A stretch of DNA of 64,000 nucleotides from Dactylorhiza incarnata (GCA_033032865.1 JAWHQI010000051.1:11922001-11986000), one strand, 5' to 3'; counted from the stretch's first letter, positions 33,854 through 45,792 are shown. The notes: generated from the sequence alone by a model not told the origin. Numbers and translations: made by a program.

Positions 33854-36166
33854 TCTTCCTCCATCTCTTTATAAATATATACAAATATATATATATATTA
33901 TATACTATTCTCCTTCTTCATCTTCTTCTTCCTCCCTGGTTTACTGAGCCAGTGCTTTCAAGAGAGAGAAATAGGGTTTTCTTCTTTCTGTTGGTCGTCG
34001 AGGGAGCTCGAGAGCTCGAAATCTTCGCTGGAGCATAGATTTGGAAAGCTCTCGCCATGCTCGTCGTGTGTGTGATAAATTTTGTCCGTTTCGTAGATTT
34101 TTGGCGCTAGGGTTAGTGACACTAACCCTTTTTTTTGTCCGATCTTCGTAGATCCTTCGTGCTTAGGCCGTGTTTGAGCCGATCCTTGATGTGGAGGGTT
34201 CTAGAGGACGTGTTTCAGTGATTCGAGTAAAGGCAAGTGATGGTTTGCTCTTCCCCCCCTGGCTTACATATTTCTTCAGAACTCTTTTAATCTTCTTTAT
34301 ATATATATATATTGGTAATTAGTGTTGTTGAATGTTTGCTTTGCCTTAATTTTTATTAATTAAGGGTGTTCTGGTAGTCCAGGTTTGGGTTTTGAATGGG
34401 GAAGGTTAGGTTAGCTTAGTTAATATTTTTAGAAATTTCTGTCCAAGTAAGAATCGACGGGTCATCATGTCGATCGACGGGACCATCCCGTCAATCCCTG
34501 GTCTTAGCCGCTTTGTGGTTTTTGTTTGTTTTCCCTAAGGCAAAACCGACGAGACATCCCGTAGATCGACGGGAACTCCCGTCGATCGGCGGGACTATCC
34601 CGTCGTTCTTTGACCTTAGCCGGATAGCCTATTTCTCTAAGTCAGAATCGACGGCTCTTCTCGTCGATCAACGGGACTGTCCACCACTCGACGGGACAGC
34701 CAGTCGATTTCTGCCTTTTATGCTTTTTGAAACTCTTTTTCATGGTTTTGTTTCTCTTCCCCTTTAATGATTGTTTCCTTCCCCTTTTATGTAAGTGTAG
34801 TTTTGACTGTGGTCTTTCTTGTTGACCAGATAGACTCTTCAGAAAAGTTATTTTCTGTGTATTCTCAGAAATTAAATTTCTTCTTGTGTATTCTGATTCC
34901 TGTTTATGCCATAGACTTGTTCCAAAACTCTCTCCGTGAATTTCCAGACTTTATTAGCCTGTTTGTCCAGAATTTATTAGAATTTCTGTCCTGAATTTAT
35001 TAGTCTTTCTGTCCAGAATTTTTGTCCAGAACTCCCAGATTTTCTGGGTAGTCTACCTTTGACTTCTGAGTATTTAAAACCTTCCAGACTCAGTCTTCGA
35101 TGTAATTTTGTGTTAACTTTCTCATTGAGGGGTAATGCTTCTTCCTCATTATCTTTAGTAATCTGGTTGAATGTAAGGGTTCTCTTTGTGGTTATGGCAG
35201 CAAATAACAGTCCTTCTCCTTAATGACTTTGTTTTCCTGGAATCTAGTTATGATAGGTTCTCTTGTTAATTGTGTAGTCCTCTTGGGTTGGTTTTGCTGT
35301 GTGATTGAAAGTCCTTCATTTCAGTCCTCTTCTTCTTCCTTGTATGCCTATCCTATTGATTTTAGGTTAGTGGCTGTTGTTTTTCCCTTTTTGGGTCTTG
35401 AATGGTCTTTTGGGTTCTTGATTCCTGTTCTAATCCCCCTTGGAATCCGGATAGCTTCTATTTACTTGTTTAGTTATGATACCAGGTAGTCTGATAAGAC
35501 TTCCCTAGGATTAGAAAAGTTTGCTCTTCTAATATTGTGTAATTATTTCTCCTTTATTAAGTTTTCCGTCGACTTTTGTTAAGTCTTTCCCCATCGACTT
35601 TGTCGCATATTCTGAACTGTTTCATCATATTTTCTTATGTTCATTTGCCGGGTGTTCCTAGGTATCTTAAGCTATGTTATCAAGCATTTTAAGTCCATTC
35701 ATTGGGACTTTAGGTGAAGTTATGCCATATTCGTCGTATTGTTGTGAGAAGTTCATTGGGAGTCAAGTATGGACTCACCGAGTGTTTTCTAATGAACTGT
35801 TGAGAATTATTCTTGTGTTTGACCTTCGTGTTACGCTTATCTTTATCATGTTCCGACACCAAGCCTTGCATGGTGTTGGCTTGCTGAAATCTTCATCCTG
35901 TTAATAAGTTGAATGTTGATCTAATGATTAATTGTTGAATCATGTGCTTATTGATTCTCTCATCTTGAGTTGTGGTTAAAACCATCTGAAATCATGTTTT
36001 CCTGCCTACCACTCTTTTGTTTGGCATGTTGGATTTGAAGAGCAATATTTTCTCTATTGGATATTGGGAGCCAGGTATGCTCTGTTGGGGTCTGTTGGTT
36101 GTGTGAGCTAAGAGTCACCGCCATAGTGCCTCTGTTGGGCTGTTGGTTTGTGTGGACTGGAGTCAC
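33313..36166 (+). repeat. Element E 3' LTR, second copy, left part
   Basis: TGTAACGCCCC start, (TTA)n at 33742-33778, (AT)n at 33820-33850, then through the duplication end at 34767 into the distal LTR (34768-36166), where the gag-only element is inserted. It contains the undisturbed target sites of copia A (GAATG 35169-35173) and copia B (GGGTG 35650-35654). No credible ORF. Confidence 0.9.
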
Positions 36167-37626
36167 TGATGCGTGTACGGCAAGTGCACCGGTCACTGTC
36201 AAGTAATAATTATGGGAATAGTTTCCCTGAATGTCAATCTCTTGAGGAATGCAGGATATGGTGAATGAATTGCGTTGTGAGTCAATTGTTACACGAGCGA
36301 AGAATGTAAGAACTGAGGGAGTTGTGATTGGTGTCCTAAGCTATTGCAGAAATAAGAGAAATGCGGGTCGAAAGCACCGCTTCGCAAAATGGGGGTGAGT
36401 GCAGCGGCCGCAATGTCGCGCTTCGGTAAGCGGGTGAAATGACCATGGAGCAGGGTTTTGCGAGGGTTGTATTCACCTCTTCGCCAACATCACCACTAGC
36501 AATTGCTAGATGGCTTCACACGCAAGCAACTCAGAATATCACAATGAAAAGCAAAGAGATTCTCACAACCATAGCATCATTGCACATGAACATCAAACAA
36601 AGGATCTATAACATTAATCTAACAAGAGTTCATTACAACAACACTAAAAGAAGCACAAGCTCAAGGTTTAGAAAGTACCCAACAGAAGATGTCACCGTAT
36701 CCTGGGTTCTCGGCTAGAATAAGAGGTTGTCGGTCTCTCTCCGGGCTCGGCCCTCAGATGGTGTGCAGACTCGAAGGAGGCTGTCACTTCCCCAGCGATC
36801 TACAAGACTTCTATGGTCTCCAAGACGAAGAATGCTTGAACTCGTGGTGGAGAAAGCTTGCAAACGATCCCGTATGGAAATATGGTGGAGGAGATCACCG
36901 GATGTGGTCTCCTATGGTGGAAAGGGTGAAAATGGCGGGCTTTTCTGGCTTTTCCTGCGAGGGGAATCGTCCTCCATGACTACAGCTGATTCCCTGCCTT
37001 AAATACTAAACAGTCAGATTTTTGGTCATGCACGGGCGAACGCACGACTGTGCACTGCCCGTCCGTTATTTATGATAAAAAGAGACTTGAGGAAGAAGCA
37101 GTCGCGCCCGTGCATTTTACTCACGCACGGGCAAATCCGCCCGTTCGTAAAAACGCACGGACAAACTCAGATTGGCCAAAAACAAGGCTAAACAAGGTGA
37201 TCGTGCGATTCCTTCACGCATGGGCAAATCCGCCCATGCGTAAAACACACGATCAAATTCAGATCACCGGTTTTCTCCCCAGATGAAAGCGCACGACCGC
37301 AGCCGTCCGTGCGTCAAGAAAATGCATGACCATGCGATATACACATTCAAGAATTTTGGGCAAAAAGGAGATGATCCAACCACCTGCAAGCACAACAATC
37401 CAGCTGGGAATACACCTCCAGCACCAATCAAACAAATAAAAAGGACTGGGGAGTGCCATGTGCTTACCCCCATTAACATGGAGCGCAAACTCACACCAAA
37501 ACGGGCCTAATAGTGCACTTAGCATGGAATAACGAATATGAATAAATACATGCCTAAAGTGTAGTGCATAGACTAGAAAGTCCGCCCAGATGAGCCCACA
37601 AATGTGTATATAAATGGGACTCATCA
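36167..37626 (-). repeat. 3' LTR of the gag-only element
   Basis: 1,460 bp, TGATGAGTCCCATTTATATA...CATCA on the minus strand. It contains a cluster of GCACGGGCG/CGCCCGTGCG half-sites at 37025-37325 and a TATTTAAGG box near 37000. Homologous to the solo LTR at 47599. Confidence 0.92.
37025..37325. repeat. GCACGGGCG/CGCCCGTGCG inverted-repeat cluster, gag-only element LTR
   Basis: Repeated half-sites such as GCACGGGCAAATCCGCCCGT, in both orientations. The same clusters occur at 42782-43090 (5' LTR) and 47885-48205 (solo LTR). Confidence 0.87.
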
Positions 37627-39447
37627 CACCGCCAGACTTAACCATTCGCACCTCTCGGGCAAACTACTCAGCTCTCCCGTCGGAACAATTGGGTGTTAGA
37701 GTGAGTTTGAGCGGTAGAGACCCATGCGAAGTCGCATGCTCACGTTCGTAGAAATATGTTAGAATAGAATTTAACTCAAGATTATATTTAACTATTTCTA
37801 GAATAGTAATTTGAAATCTAGTTTACTCGGATGGTGAATCCTGGTGAATTTTTCGGTCGCGCACAAGGGAAAATAGCGTGACTAATGAGTAGAGTATGAC
37901 TCGAATCAAAGCTCGGGACAATCTCCTAAGAAATCCATCAAAGTCGGTGTACATAGGCTTGCACGCTCGCACTCTCTCTACTGCATGAGATGACTCATAT
38001 TTGAAATCAATAGGACTTATAGGTTAGGATTTGGCTTAGGTTGAGCTCAGGTTAGATAAGTAGAAGAACGATGGGCAATGCACGCAACATAGCCTGAATA
38101 CTCAAGAGCGTTAAATCACCAGAACAACAAATTAAAGAACTACACAACACACCTAGACTACAACAGGACACTAGGTGTGTGCTAAGCCGAACATACATTG
38201 TTTTTGTCGAGAGAATGTATTTGAAAGTTCTTTTTGCACAAATCTTTTTCTTTTCTTTTTCTTTTCTTTTCTCTTCTCGACAGTATATCTTTTGTAGGAA
38301 CAATATAAACTTCTCCTTTAGCTTTTTCAAAGCTACCATACAACTCAGAGATAACAACAAACGAAAGATATATATATTTCCTTCAACTCATTTGTTGGTG
38401 CGAAAATAGGTTTGGCCGTATGGCTTTGGTGAAATTTAAGTGGAGCTAAACAAGGAGGAAAGGTCGGCTCAAGTGGGCTTGCAAAGGTGATTACATTTGT
38501 TAGGATTTCAAAAGCACAAACGGATCAAGAGACGGCCTATATCACGCTTTATAACGAGCTATTCAACGCAATCGTTTCAAGAGTCGCCTAGTGCAAGTTC
38601 TAGCCACCGAGAAAGGTTATCCCTCCTTCTAACCCTAGTAATAAGCTACTACTAATCCAGCTACACTCGACCCTATGCTATCGTTGGATTCATCGCTAGA
38701 GTAAAATAAATTGCAGCTACTATAATAGAAATAATTAAATTATAACATTGAAATTTATTCTACTCTAATTGAATTTCTAGGCGTGATGGGAGCACTCGAC
38801 TAGAGCACTACTCGAGTAGACAATTTTCTCCACCCTTCACTCCTACACTAACAATCCAATTCTTATGAGCGGGGACCCTCGCAGCAAGTCCCAATAAGCG
38901 CGTGTGATCAAGTACGCGTGAACTAGGTGCAATTGTATGCAATGTGTGCAATAAAATTGAAAATCCTAACTCAGCACATTCTAACATACTATGCAATATG
39001 CGTGCACGTGCATAACTCGAACTCTCCACCAGACTTGATCAAACCATATAAAATAAAGAATTCAGAATAAGGAAAATAGGGGTAGAGTGGACTTATGCTC
39101 ACGAATGAGCATGCCAGAAGTGCGGTAATTCCTTCTTTGACTTTCTCCTTCCTCAATCCCCAAGCAAGAGCTTAACCCTGCGATGTCAGCATAAAGCAAA
39201 CAACAAAACAATATAGAAATTAAATAAGCAAACGGAACCGGGTGGTTCCCATGGGTTGTCTCCCAAGAAGCCCTTTTGTTTAACGTCCTTAAATATGGAC
39301 CAAGTACCTGTATTAATATTTGATAGCAGCAGTTATGAAAAATGTTCCAAACTAAATAAAAACACAACATAGCATGGCAGATTAACGAAGCACAAAAATC
39401 AGAGCAGAAGACACAGCGCAACCAAAACCCGGAGACCCCATCACGTA
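37627..39447 (-). other. Non-coding 3' interior of the gag-only element
   Basis: About 1.8 kb between the protease-like ORF and the 3' LTR. The only recognisable items are the Athila-type post-pol motif at 39245-39290 (minus strand GGGCTTCTTGGGAGACAACCC), a CTTTT-rich tract at 38246-38275 and the presumed polypurine tract next to the LTR (TAAGTCTGGCGGTG, minus strand). No RT or integrase residues are visible in any frame. Confidence 0.7.
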
Positions 39448-40557
39448 TCAACTATATGCTAATTTGTGGTGGTTCTCCCCAGCCACGCGAGATGGAAGGG
39501 AGATGAAGGCTTTAGGGCCCAAGGAGGATGTCTCCCCCTTGCCCCTAACCTCCTCCTTCTCGCGCCGGAGAGCAGCGGAGCGTGCACCGCACAATTGTCT
39601 TTCTTGTTTAAGCTTCTCCACTGTTGGAGAGCGCCAACGTTGATAAACTTCAGAATTTCCCACCATGGTGGTGGGTGGCATCACTTTCGTTGCCGCCGTG
39701 GCAACTTGATCAGCCCAAGAGACAGACTGTTTAAGAAGTTTATTACAAGATTTTTTGCTAGATAAAATTGGGACATTGTCCCGAGTTAAGTTCTGCTTGG
39801 CGGGTTCAGAAACGAGGCTCTCCTTCCTTTCCGGGTCACATTCCTTTCGAAAGTCAACTTCTTCTTCTTTTCCGCTCGACTGCTCCTCTTCCTTTTCTCT
39901 CTCCAACGATACTTTTTCTTTTCTGTCTTCTGCATTGCTCAGAGATTCATCATTAATAAATTGGGGTGAGCAAGACAATGTTTCAGCTGCAATCTTGGGG
40001 CAAGTAGGGGGTGTTACCTTATTAGGTAAGATAACACACCTCGCAGAGAAATCCAAAGTGGCACCGCTCTCTTTCAAGAACGGCACTCCCAAGATGGGAA
40101 TAGATTGATTCTCATGGGGTCCCAATACTTGGAAATCAGCGACCACCACCATCCCCTCGACTATGACTTCAACATTTTTCACTTCTCCCTCTGCCTAAAT
40201 GACATTCCCGTTAGCAAGCACTAGGGACTTCTGGTCATCTGTATTCATTTCAAGTTGCAATTTAGCAACATCCTACAATGCGAGGATGTTGCGGGATGAA
40301 CCGGAATCACACAAGGCAGTAGTTTCAACATTATTGATGGAGCATGTGATTACCAACTCACTTGGGTCACTTACTTCCGCATCGGCGAGACTCTTCCCTT
40401 GATTGATTGGATTCTTTTCAGTGTTGCTGGGAAGGGTCCCTTGCGAGCGCTCGGTCAGCACTTGAGCCAATTGGCCCAATTGCGTCTCCAAGTTTCGCAT
40501 GGACGCAGTTTGGTTAGCTATATTAGAGTTGGCAGCTTCCATAAATCTCTCCATCAT
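39448..40557 (-). pseudogene. Retropepsin-like domain plus charged tail, gag-only element
   Basis: Two consecutive open stretches in phase. The first (40557-40273) carries METQ-type gag tail residues (LETQLGQLAQVLTERSQG) and a protease-like active site TTALCDSGSSRNILAL (DSG), then a stop. The second (40182-39448, 244 codons) has ILGVPFLKESGATLDF, matching the C-terminal retropepsin motif. It continues into a Glu/Lys/Ser-rich tail without similarity to RT and ends at a stop. Keeping protease-like sequence while lacking RT is unusual. Whether the domain is active cannot be told. Confidence 0.78.
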
Positions 40558-40718
40558 TTCTTCTAGATTACTTTTCTTGAGGGTCGAGGCGCCTTGATTA
40601 TAACCCGGATGAGGCGGCCTCGGTTGACTTCCGGAGGCAAAAGCATCATTTTGTTGCTGCCCCGGTTGCCATCATTGGCTTGCCGCGTTTGGGTTCCATG
40701 AGAAATTTGGGTGATTCC

Positions 40719-41852
40719 TCACACCAGGATTATAAACATTGCCATAGGGTGCCCCCTAGCTTGATTTCCAACATAATTGACAGATTCATTTAAATTAAAA
40801 TGTGAAAATTCACCTGACAGCTCGCTACCTGGGCATTCGTATGCGTGGTGACTACCACCTCCGCATCCTTTGCAAGTAATGCTAGTAGCGGGAACAGCTG
40901 CAGGAGGTAATGAATCCACCACAAAAAGTCCCCGAGCGCTTAGCGCATTTCTCCCCGCAGTCCAGAAGGTGCTGCGAGAGGCGGTGTCTTGCATAATCCT
41001 AAGAGCTTCCTCCGGCGTATGGTTCATCAAGGTCCCTCCAACAGCAGCATCAATCATTGCCCGGTGGTTTGGCTCAATGGCAAAGTAGAAGGTTTCCATA
41101 ATATTCCATGGCTGGAGCTCGTGATTCGGGCATCTGCAAAGAAGGTCACTAAGACGATCCCAAGCCTCTGCGAGAGTTTCTTGATCTGCTTGACGAAAAG
41201 TGGCGATATCCCGCCAAAGGCTCACGATTTTGTCTGCCGGGTGGAATTTAGTGAGAAATTTGGATGCGAGAGCATCTCATGTTGCAGCAGTTCCAGGGGG
41301 AATAGAGTGGAGCCAGACCTTTGCTTTGTCACGCAACGAGAATGAGAACAGTCTCAGCTTGACTGTAACATCAAGAATTCCTGCGTAACGGAAGGTCCCA
41401 CAAATATCGGCGAACTCCGCCAAGTGAAGATGTGGGTCTTCACTAGGCATCCCAGAGATTTGAGTATTGTTGCGGATGATGTTCAGGATGGCCGGTTTGA
41501 TCTCAAATTGGTTGTTCATGATGTTAGGCCCGAACCCTGGATACACACTCCCAGCTGTTGGAGTGGTATAATCTCTCATTGTTAGGGGTCTCGGTCTAAC
41601 CGCCTCCTGCTCATCCCCCAAATGATTCTGCCACACATGGGGCACTCTATGATTCACGTCCTCTCTATCATTGGGTGCTATCGATTCACCTCCGGGGTTC
41701 AGGTTATCTCTCATTGCTGCTTGCACGGCTGAAGCATGCCTTAGTGCTCGAGCAGTCCATTCAATTTCAGGATCGAAGGGTAGTACTTCCCTTCTGGCTC
41801 GTCTCTGCATGCACAAAAAGAAGACAAAAAGAAAAACAAAAATAAAAAACAA
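40719..41852 (-). pseudogene. Gag of the gag-only Athila-like element
   Basis: Open frames 41852-41277 and 41225-40719, one protein interrupted by TGA at 41277-41279 (where a W is expected before DALASKFL). The capsid core matches Athila gag in pattern: FEIKPAILNIIRNNTQ, EDPHLHLAEFADICGTF, VKLRLFSFSLRDKAKVWL, MIDAAVGGTLMNHTPEEA. A short CCHC-like CKGCGGGSHHAYEC follows, which the other two Athila elements here lack. The true start may be the ATG at 41810 (MQRRARREV), since the upstream residues are only hydrophobic leader. A frameshift near 40745 separates it from the tail (YNPGVRNHPNFSW). Similarity to the intact Athila gags is distant. Confidence 0.85.
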
Positions 41853-41900
41853 CTACTCCTATAACAATGGTTCACAACACAAAACATTACACGCCTGCGT

Positions 41901-41918
41901 TCCCCTGCAACGGCGCCA
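41901..41918 (-). promoter_or_regulatory. Primer binding site, tRNA-Asp
   Basis: TGGCGCCGTTGCAGGGGA on the minus strand, one mismatch to the Asp-tRNA complement, six bases from the LTR. Confidence 0.9.
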
Positions 41919-41924
41919 AAAACT

Positions 41925-43382
41925 TGATGTGTGTACGGCAAGTGCACCGGACGCTGTCAAGTAATAATTATGGGAATAGTTTCCCCGAATGTTGATCTCT
42001 TGAGAAATGCAGGATATGGTGAATGAATTGCGTTGTGAGTCAATTGTTACACGAGCGAAGAAAGTAAGAACTAAGGGCGTTGTGATTGGTGTCCTAAGCT
42101 ATTGCAGAAATAAGAGAAATGCGGGTCGATGCACCGCTTCGCAAAATGGGGGTCAGTGCAACGGTCGCGATGCCGCGCTTCAGTAAGCAGGTGAAATGAC
42201 CACAGAGCGGCGTTTTGCGAGGGTCTTATTCACCTCCTCGCCAACATCACCACTAGCAATTGCTAGATGGATTCACACGCAAGCAACTCAGAATATCACA
42301 ACGAAAAGCAAAGAGATTCTCACAACCATAGCATCATTGCACATGAACATCAAACAAAGGATCTATAACATTAATCTAACAAGAGTTCATTACAACAACA
42401 CTAAAATAAGCACTAGCTCAAGGTTTAGAAAGGACCCAACAAAAGATGTCACCGTATCCTAGGTTCTTGGTTGGAATGAGAGGTTGTCGGTCTCTCTCCG
42501 GGCTCGGCCCTCAGATGGTGTGCGGACTCGAAGGAGGATGTCACTTCTCCAGCGATCTACATCACTTCTATGGTCTCCAAGTCGAAGAATGCTTGAACCC
42601 GTGGTGGAGAAAGCTTGCAAACGATCCCGGATGGAAGTATGGTGGAGGAGATCACCGGATGTGGTCTCCTGCGGTGGAAAGGGTGAAAATGGCGGGCTTT
42701 TCTGGCTTTTCCCGCGAGGGGAATCATCCTCCATGACTGCAGCTGATTCCCTGCCATAAATACTAAACAGTCAGATTTTTGGTCACGCACGGGCGAATGC
42801 ACGACCGTGCACTGCCCGTGCGTTATTTACGATAAAAAGAGACTTGAGGAAGAAGCAGCCGCGCCCGTGTGTTTTACACACGCATGGTCAAATCCGGCCG
42901 TATGTAAAAATGCACGGACAAACTCAGATTGGCCAAAAACAAGGCTAAACAGGGTGATCGTGCGATTCCTTCGCGCACGGGCGAATCTGCCCGTGCGTAA
43001 AACGCACGATCAAATTCAGATCACTGGTTTTCTCCCCAAATGAAATCGCACAACCGCAGCCGTCCATGCGTCAAGAAAATGCACGACCGTGCGATATACA
43101 CATTCATGAATTCTGGGCAAAATGAGATGATCCAACCACCTGCAAGCACAGCAATCCAGCTGGGAATACACCTCCAGCACCAATCAAATAAAGAAAAAGG
43201 ATTGGGGAGCACCATGTGCTTACCCCCAATAACATGGAGCGCAAACTCACACCAAAATGGGCCTAAGAGTGCACTTAGCATGTAATAACAAATATGAATA
43301 AAAACATGCCAAAAGTGTAGTGCATAGACTAGAAAATCGGCCCAGATGAGCCCATAAATGTGTATATAAATGGGACTCATCA
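41925..43382 (-). repeat. 5' LTR of the gag-only element
   Basis: 1,458 bp, minus-strand TGATGAGTCCC...CATCA. Its GCACGGGCG cluster is at 42782-43090. Confidence 0.92.
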
Positions 43383-44419
43383 GTCACCGCCACAGAGCCC
43401 CTGGTTTGGTTTATTTTGGGCTAAGGTTGGCAGTGGATACAGGACCACCACCTCATTTCCCATTTGTGGATCATAAACCCGAGGCCTTGTGTATTGCCCG
43501 ACGTTAAATGATGCCCTTTTCTCGAGCTGATCAGTCTCAAGTTTTTAAACAAATATGTTTATATATATTTATTATATTATGTATGACCATCACCTCTTAG
43601 CCGTAGGGTCGGAAATGTGGTTGTCTAGATTAGTTTGGCCATTTCTTTGGTGCAGGCATTTCTCTTATCGAGTGCACTCGTTTGAGAGGGCTCGGGTTGT
43701 TGTAAGCTAATAAATGCTTATCTTTTTAGTCCTCTTTTCTGCAATCTATTATTTTGATTGTTGCTAACCCTTGTGTAGAATCTTGGTTTTTTCTTGCTGC
43801 CACTTGCACTTTCTTGCTGAGGCATTCTTTTCTTTTTAATGTCTCAGGCCCGGAGCTGTAGCGGTTTAGGTGGTAGAGTTGGTGTCTTCGGAGCTGCAGT
43901 GAGTTGCAGTGGTTCGTTCTCCCCTCACTGTTGTGAGGTAGTTATTCCTTTGCTTCAGTTGTAGCTTTGGTTTTTTTAGTGTGAGATTACTCGTTAGCTT
44001 TTCTGCTGTTACTTTCTGGTTAATTATATACTTGCTCTCTAGGAGGTTTAATGTTAGGATGCATGAGTTATTTTATGTATAGAAAATGACATTCTTGCAT
44101 AGAATGATTTTAAGTAAATGTCACCTATTCTGAAGATCATAGAAAATCCTTTCTTTACTTATACTAAATTTAGAGTTGTGCATATCATTGCTGAAATGTT
44201 TGATCTTCATGCTCATATAGGATATTATGAACCTATTTATCCGATGCGTATGTATAGTGTTCTATTTGTGGACTAGTTGATCCACTAGACCGAGGGTCAC
44301 GGTCCTAAGCTAAAAAATGTAAATTTTCTATTTAACTCAATCATATTCATGTCTTTATAAATTATTCGTAAGGAGTGTTAGCCTAAGCGCTGGTGGTTGT
44401 CCCCTGCTGGACGTGGCAT
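43383..44419 (+). repeat. Element E 3' LTR, right part, truncated
   Basis: Continues from 36166, beginning with the GTCAC duplication, and matches 27772-28797 of the 5' LTR. It stops at CTGGACGTGGCAT, about 70 bp before the LTR end, where it abuts the SIRE-like LTR. Confidence 0.88.
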
Positions 44420-45778
44420 AGAGTATTAAAAGTTTTAACTTATTTTATAGCAGAATTAAAATAATGATATATGTATGTGTAGTTGAGTGAGTATAAAAGC
44501 AAAACAAAAAACATAGCACGGTACAGAAAGAAAACACAACCACAACAAAGACACAAAGATCTATAGTAGTTCCCAAAATCAACCTGGGTACATCTACTCT
44601 TCTACCATCCTTAGAAGGAATTCACTTAGGTTTTTGATCAGGTGCCCTATCACCACCGAGCTTTTGATCAGGTGATCAAACCAAACCACAGGTTTTTATC
44701 AGGTGCCCAACCACCAAAGGTTAACTTTTGAAGGGAGTTAGAACCCTGTACAAGATGGGGTAAAAGGATAAACAAAAAGAGTTTATGAAGTTCTTCTCTT
44801 CTCAATAAGTTCTGAGAGAAGGCTAGTGGATTGTTGTTGTTGTAAAGCTCCCCCTGTCTGATAGAATTTGTTGATAGTTGGTGAAGCTTTCTCTTGGGCG
44901 TAGAAGATTAAGAATCAGCAGATGAAAACTGAGAGAAGATTTCAGATGTTTTTCTTAGTGAGTGAAGATGCTGCTGTAGATGAAGATTTCTGTATGCTCT
45001 GAGTATTTCACAAGTATCTTCTTGAATGAATCTTATCTTCTCTATTTCTACTGTTTATCTCTCTTGTACTTTTCTTTTTGATTCATACATTTTTTCTTTA
45101 GGTATATATTCTGATTTGAAAATTCAAATCTTCTAATAAGGAATAGAATAATCTGAAATAAATCTTTCTTGGGACTGCAATGACAACTCTGCAAAATACT
45201 TTTATTCCTTTTCCAAAATATGTCAATGTCAAGATTCTCGAAAGAAGTGAATAGAATGAGTATATAAAAGGGAAGTAGAAATCTTGTCTTATCTGATAAT
45301 GAATAAGTCCAAATATATGAATAGACCCGTTGCTGGAAAGTCGATCTGAGTTCAGAGAAAAGAGATAACTGATTCTTCGGAAATTGTCAAGCTCAAAAAG
45401 TATTTCGTCGAACAGAAAGTTAAGTTCGTCAAGCAGAAAGCTGAGTTTATCGAACTGAATATTAAGTTACTAATTCGTTGAACAGAACACTGAGTTCGTC
45501 GATCTCAATCAGAAGTTCGTTGAACTGAAAGATAGAATCTGCAGAACTGCTTGAAAGACTGATTTCGTCGAGCTGAGGATCAATTATGTCGAACTGATAA
45601 ACGACATTCGTCCAACTCAGGAAGGAGTTCATCGAACACAGAAAACTTAGAATTTTCCTAAGTTCTAGCTAACACAGACAAGCTTAAACATTGACCCTAA
45701 GACTATACATTGGGTCAACTTGAGTCCTAATCACAGATAGTGATCCTAGCCCAAATTAGTAATAGGGTTGTTCCAACA
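44420..45778 (-). repeat. 3' LTR of the SIRE-like element, truncated
   Basis: 1,359 bp, equivalent to about 55900-57271. It begins AGAGTATTAAAAG next to the element E fragment and ends TTCCAACA. The terminal TGAAAGTGAGG and G-run of the intact LTR are missing. It contains the TTCGTCGAAC half-site cluster at 45395-45635. Confidence 0.9.
45395..45635. repeat. TTCGTCGAAC half-site cluster, SIRE-like LTR
   Basis: About ten imperfect copies of TTCGTCGAACTGAA-like units spaced 15-30 bases apart. Repeated in the other LTR at 56895-57145. Confidence 0.85.
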
Positions 45779-45792
45779 ATCTCCCCCTATTT
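45779..45792 (-). promoter_or_regulatory. Polypurine tract of the SIRE-like element
   Basis: AAATAGGGGGAGAT on the minus strand, directly before the 3' LTR TGTTGGAAC. Confidence 0.85.

Larger units (their letters stand above)
31036..34767 (+). repeat. Direct tandem duplication of about 1.86 kb within element E
   Basis: Unit 1 is 31036-32891 and unit 2 is 32892-34767. Each runs from mid-RT (AAGAACAGGTATCCG) through the end of the interior and about 1,435 bp into the LTR. The junction at 32891 joins LTR sequence (CCCCTTTAA) to RT with a 2-bp AA overlap. TGTAACGCC occurs at 31457 and 33313, exactly 1,856 bp apart. Unit 2 is longer by 18 bp, net of TA/TTA microsatellite differences. Other differences are few. 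Confidence 0.93.
36167..43382 (-). mobile_element. Non-autonomous Athila-like element with gag and protease only, minus strand
   Basis: 7,216 bp, complete: LTRs 36167-37626 and 41925-43382, Asp-tRNA primer site, gag, a protease-like domain, then about 1.8 kb of non-coding DNA. The target duplication GTCAC is perfect (36162-36166 and 43383-43387), inserted in E's 3' LTR. There is no RT, RNase H or integrase anywhere in its interior. The arrangement fits TR-GAG-type terminal-repeat elements, which depend on an autonomous partner. The two LTRs differ clearly more than the Tekay pair (about 8% in the first 300 bases by eye), so it is older. Confidence 0.92.

Noticed and set aside
33577..34038. 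153-codon ORF, also at 31721-32005
   Set aside because: Lies in element E's LTR, crosses (TTA)n and (AT)n runs, and is present twice through the tandem duplication.
44420..45778. Host gene or promoter between element E and SIRE
   Set aside because: The sequence matches the 5' LTR of the SIRE element at 55900-57271 along its whole length.
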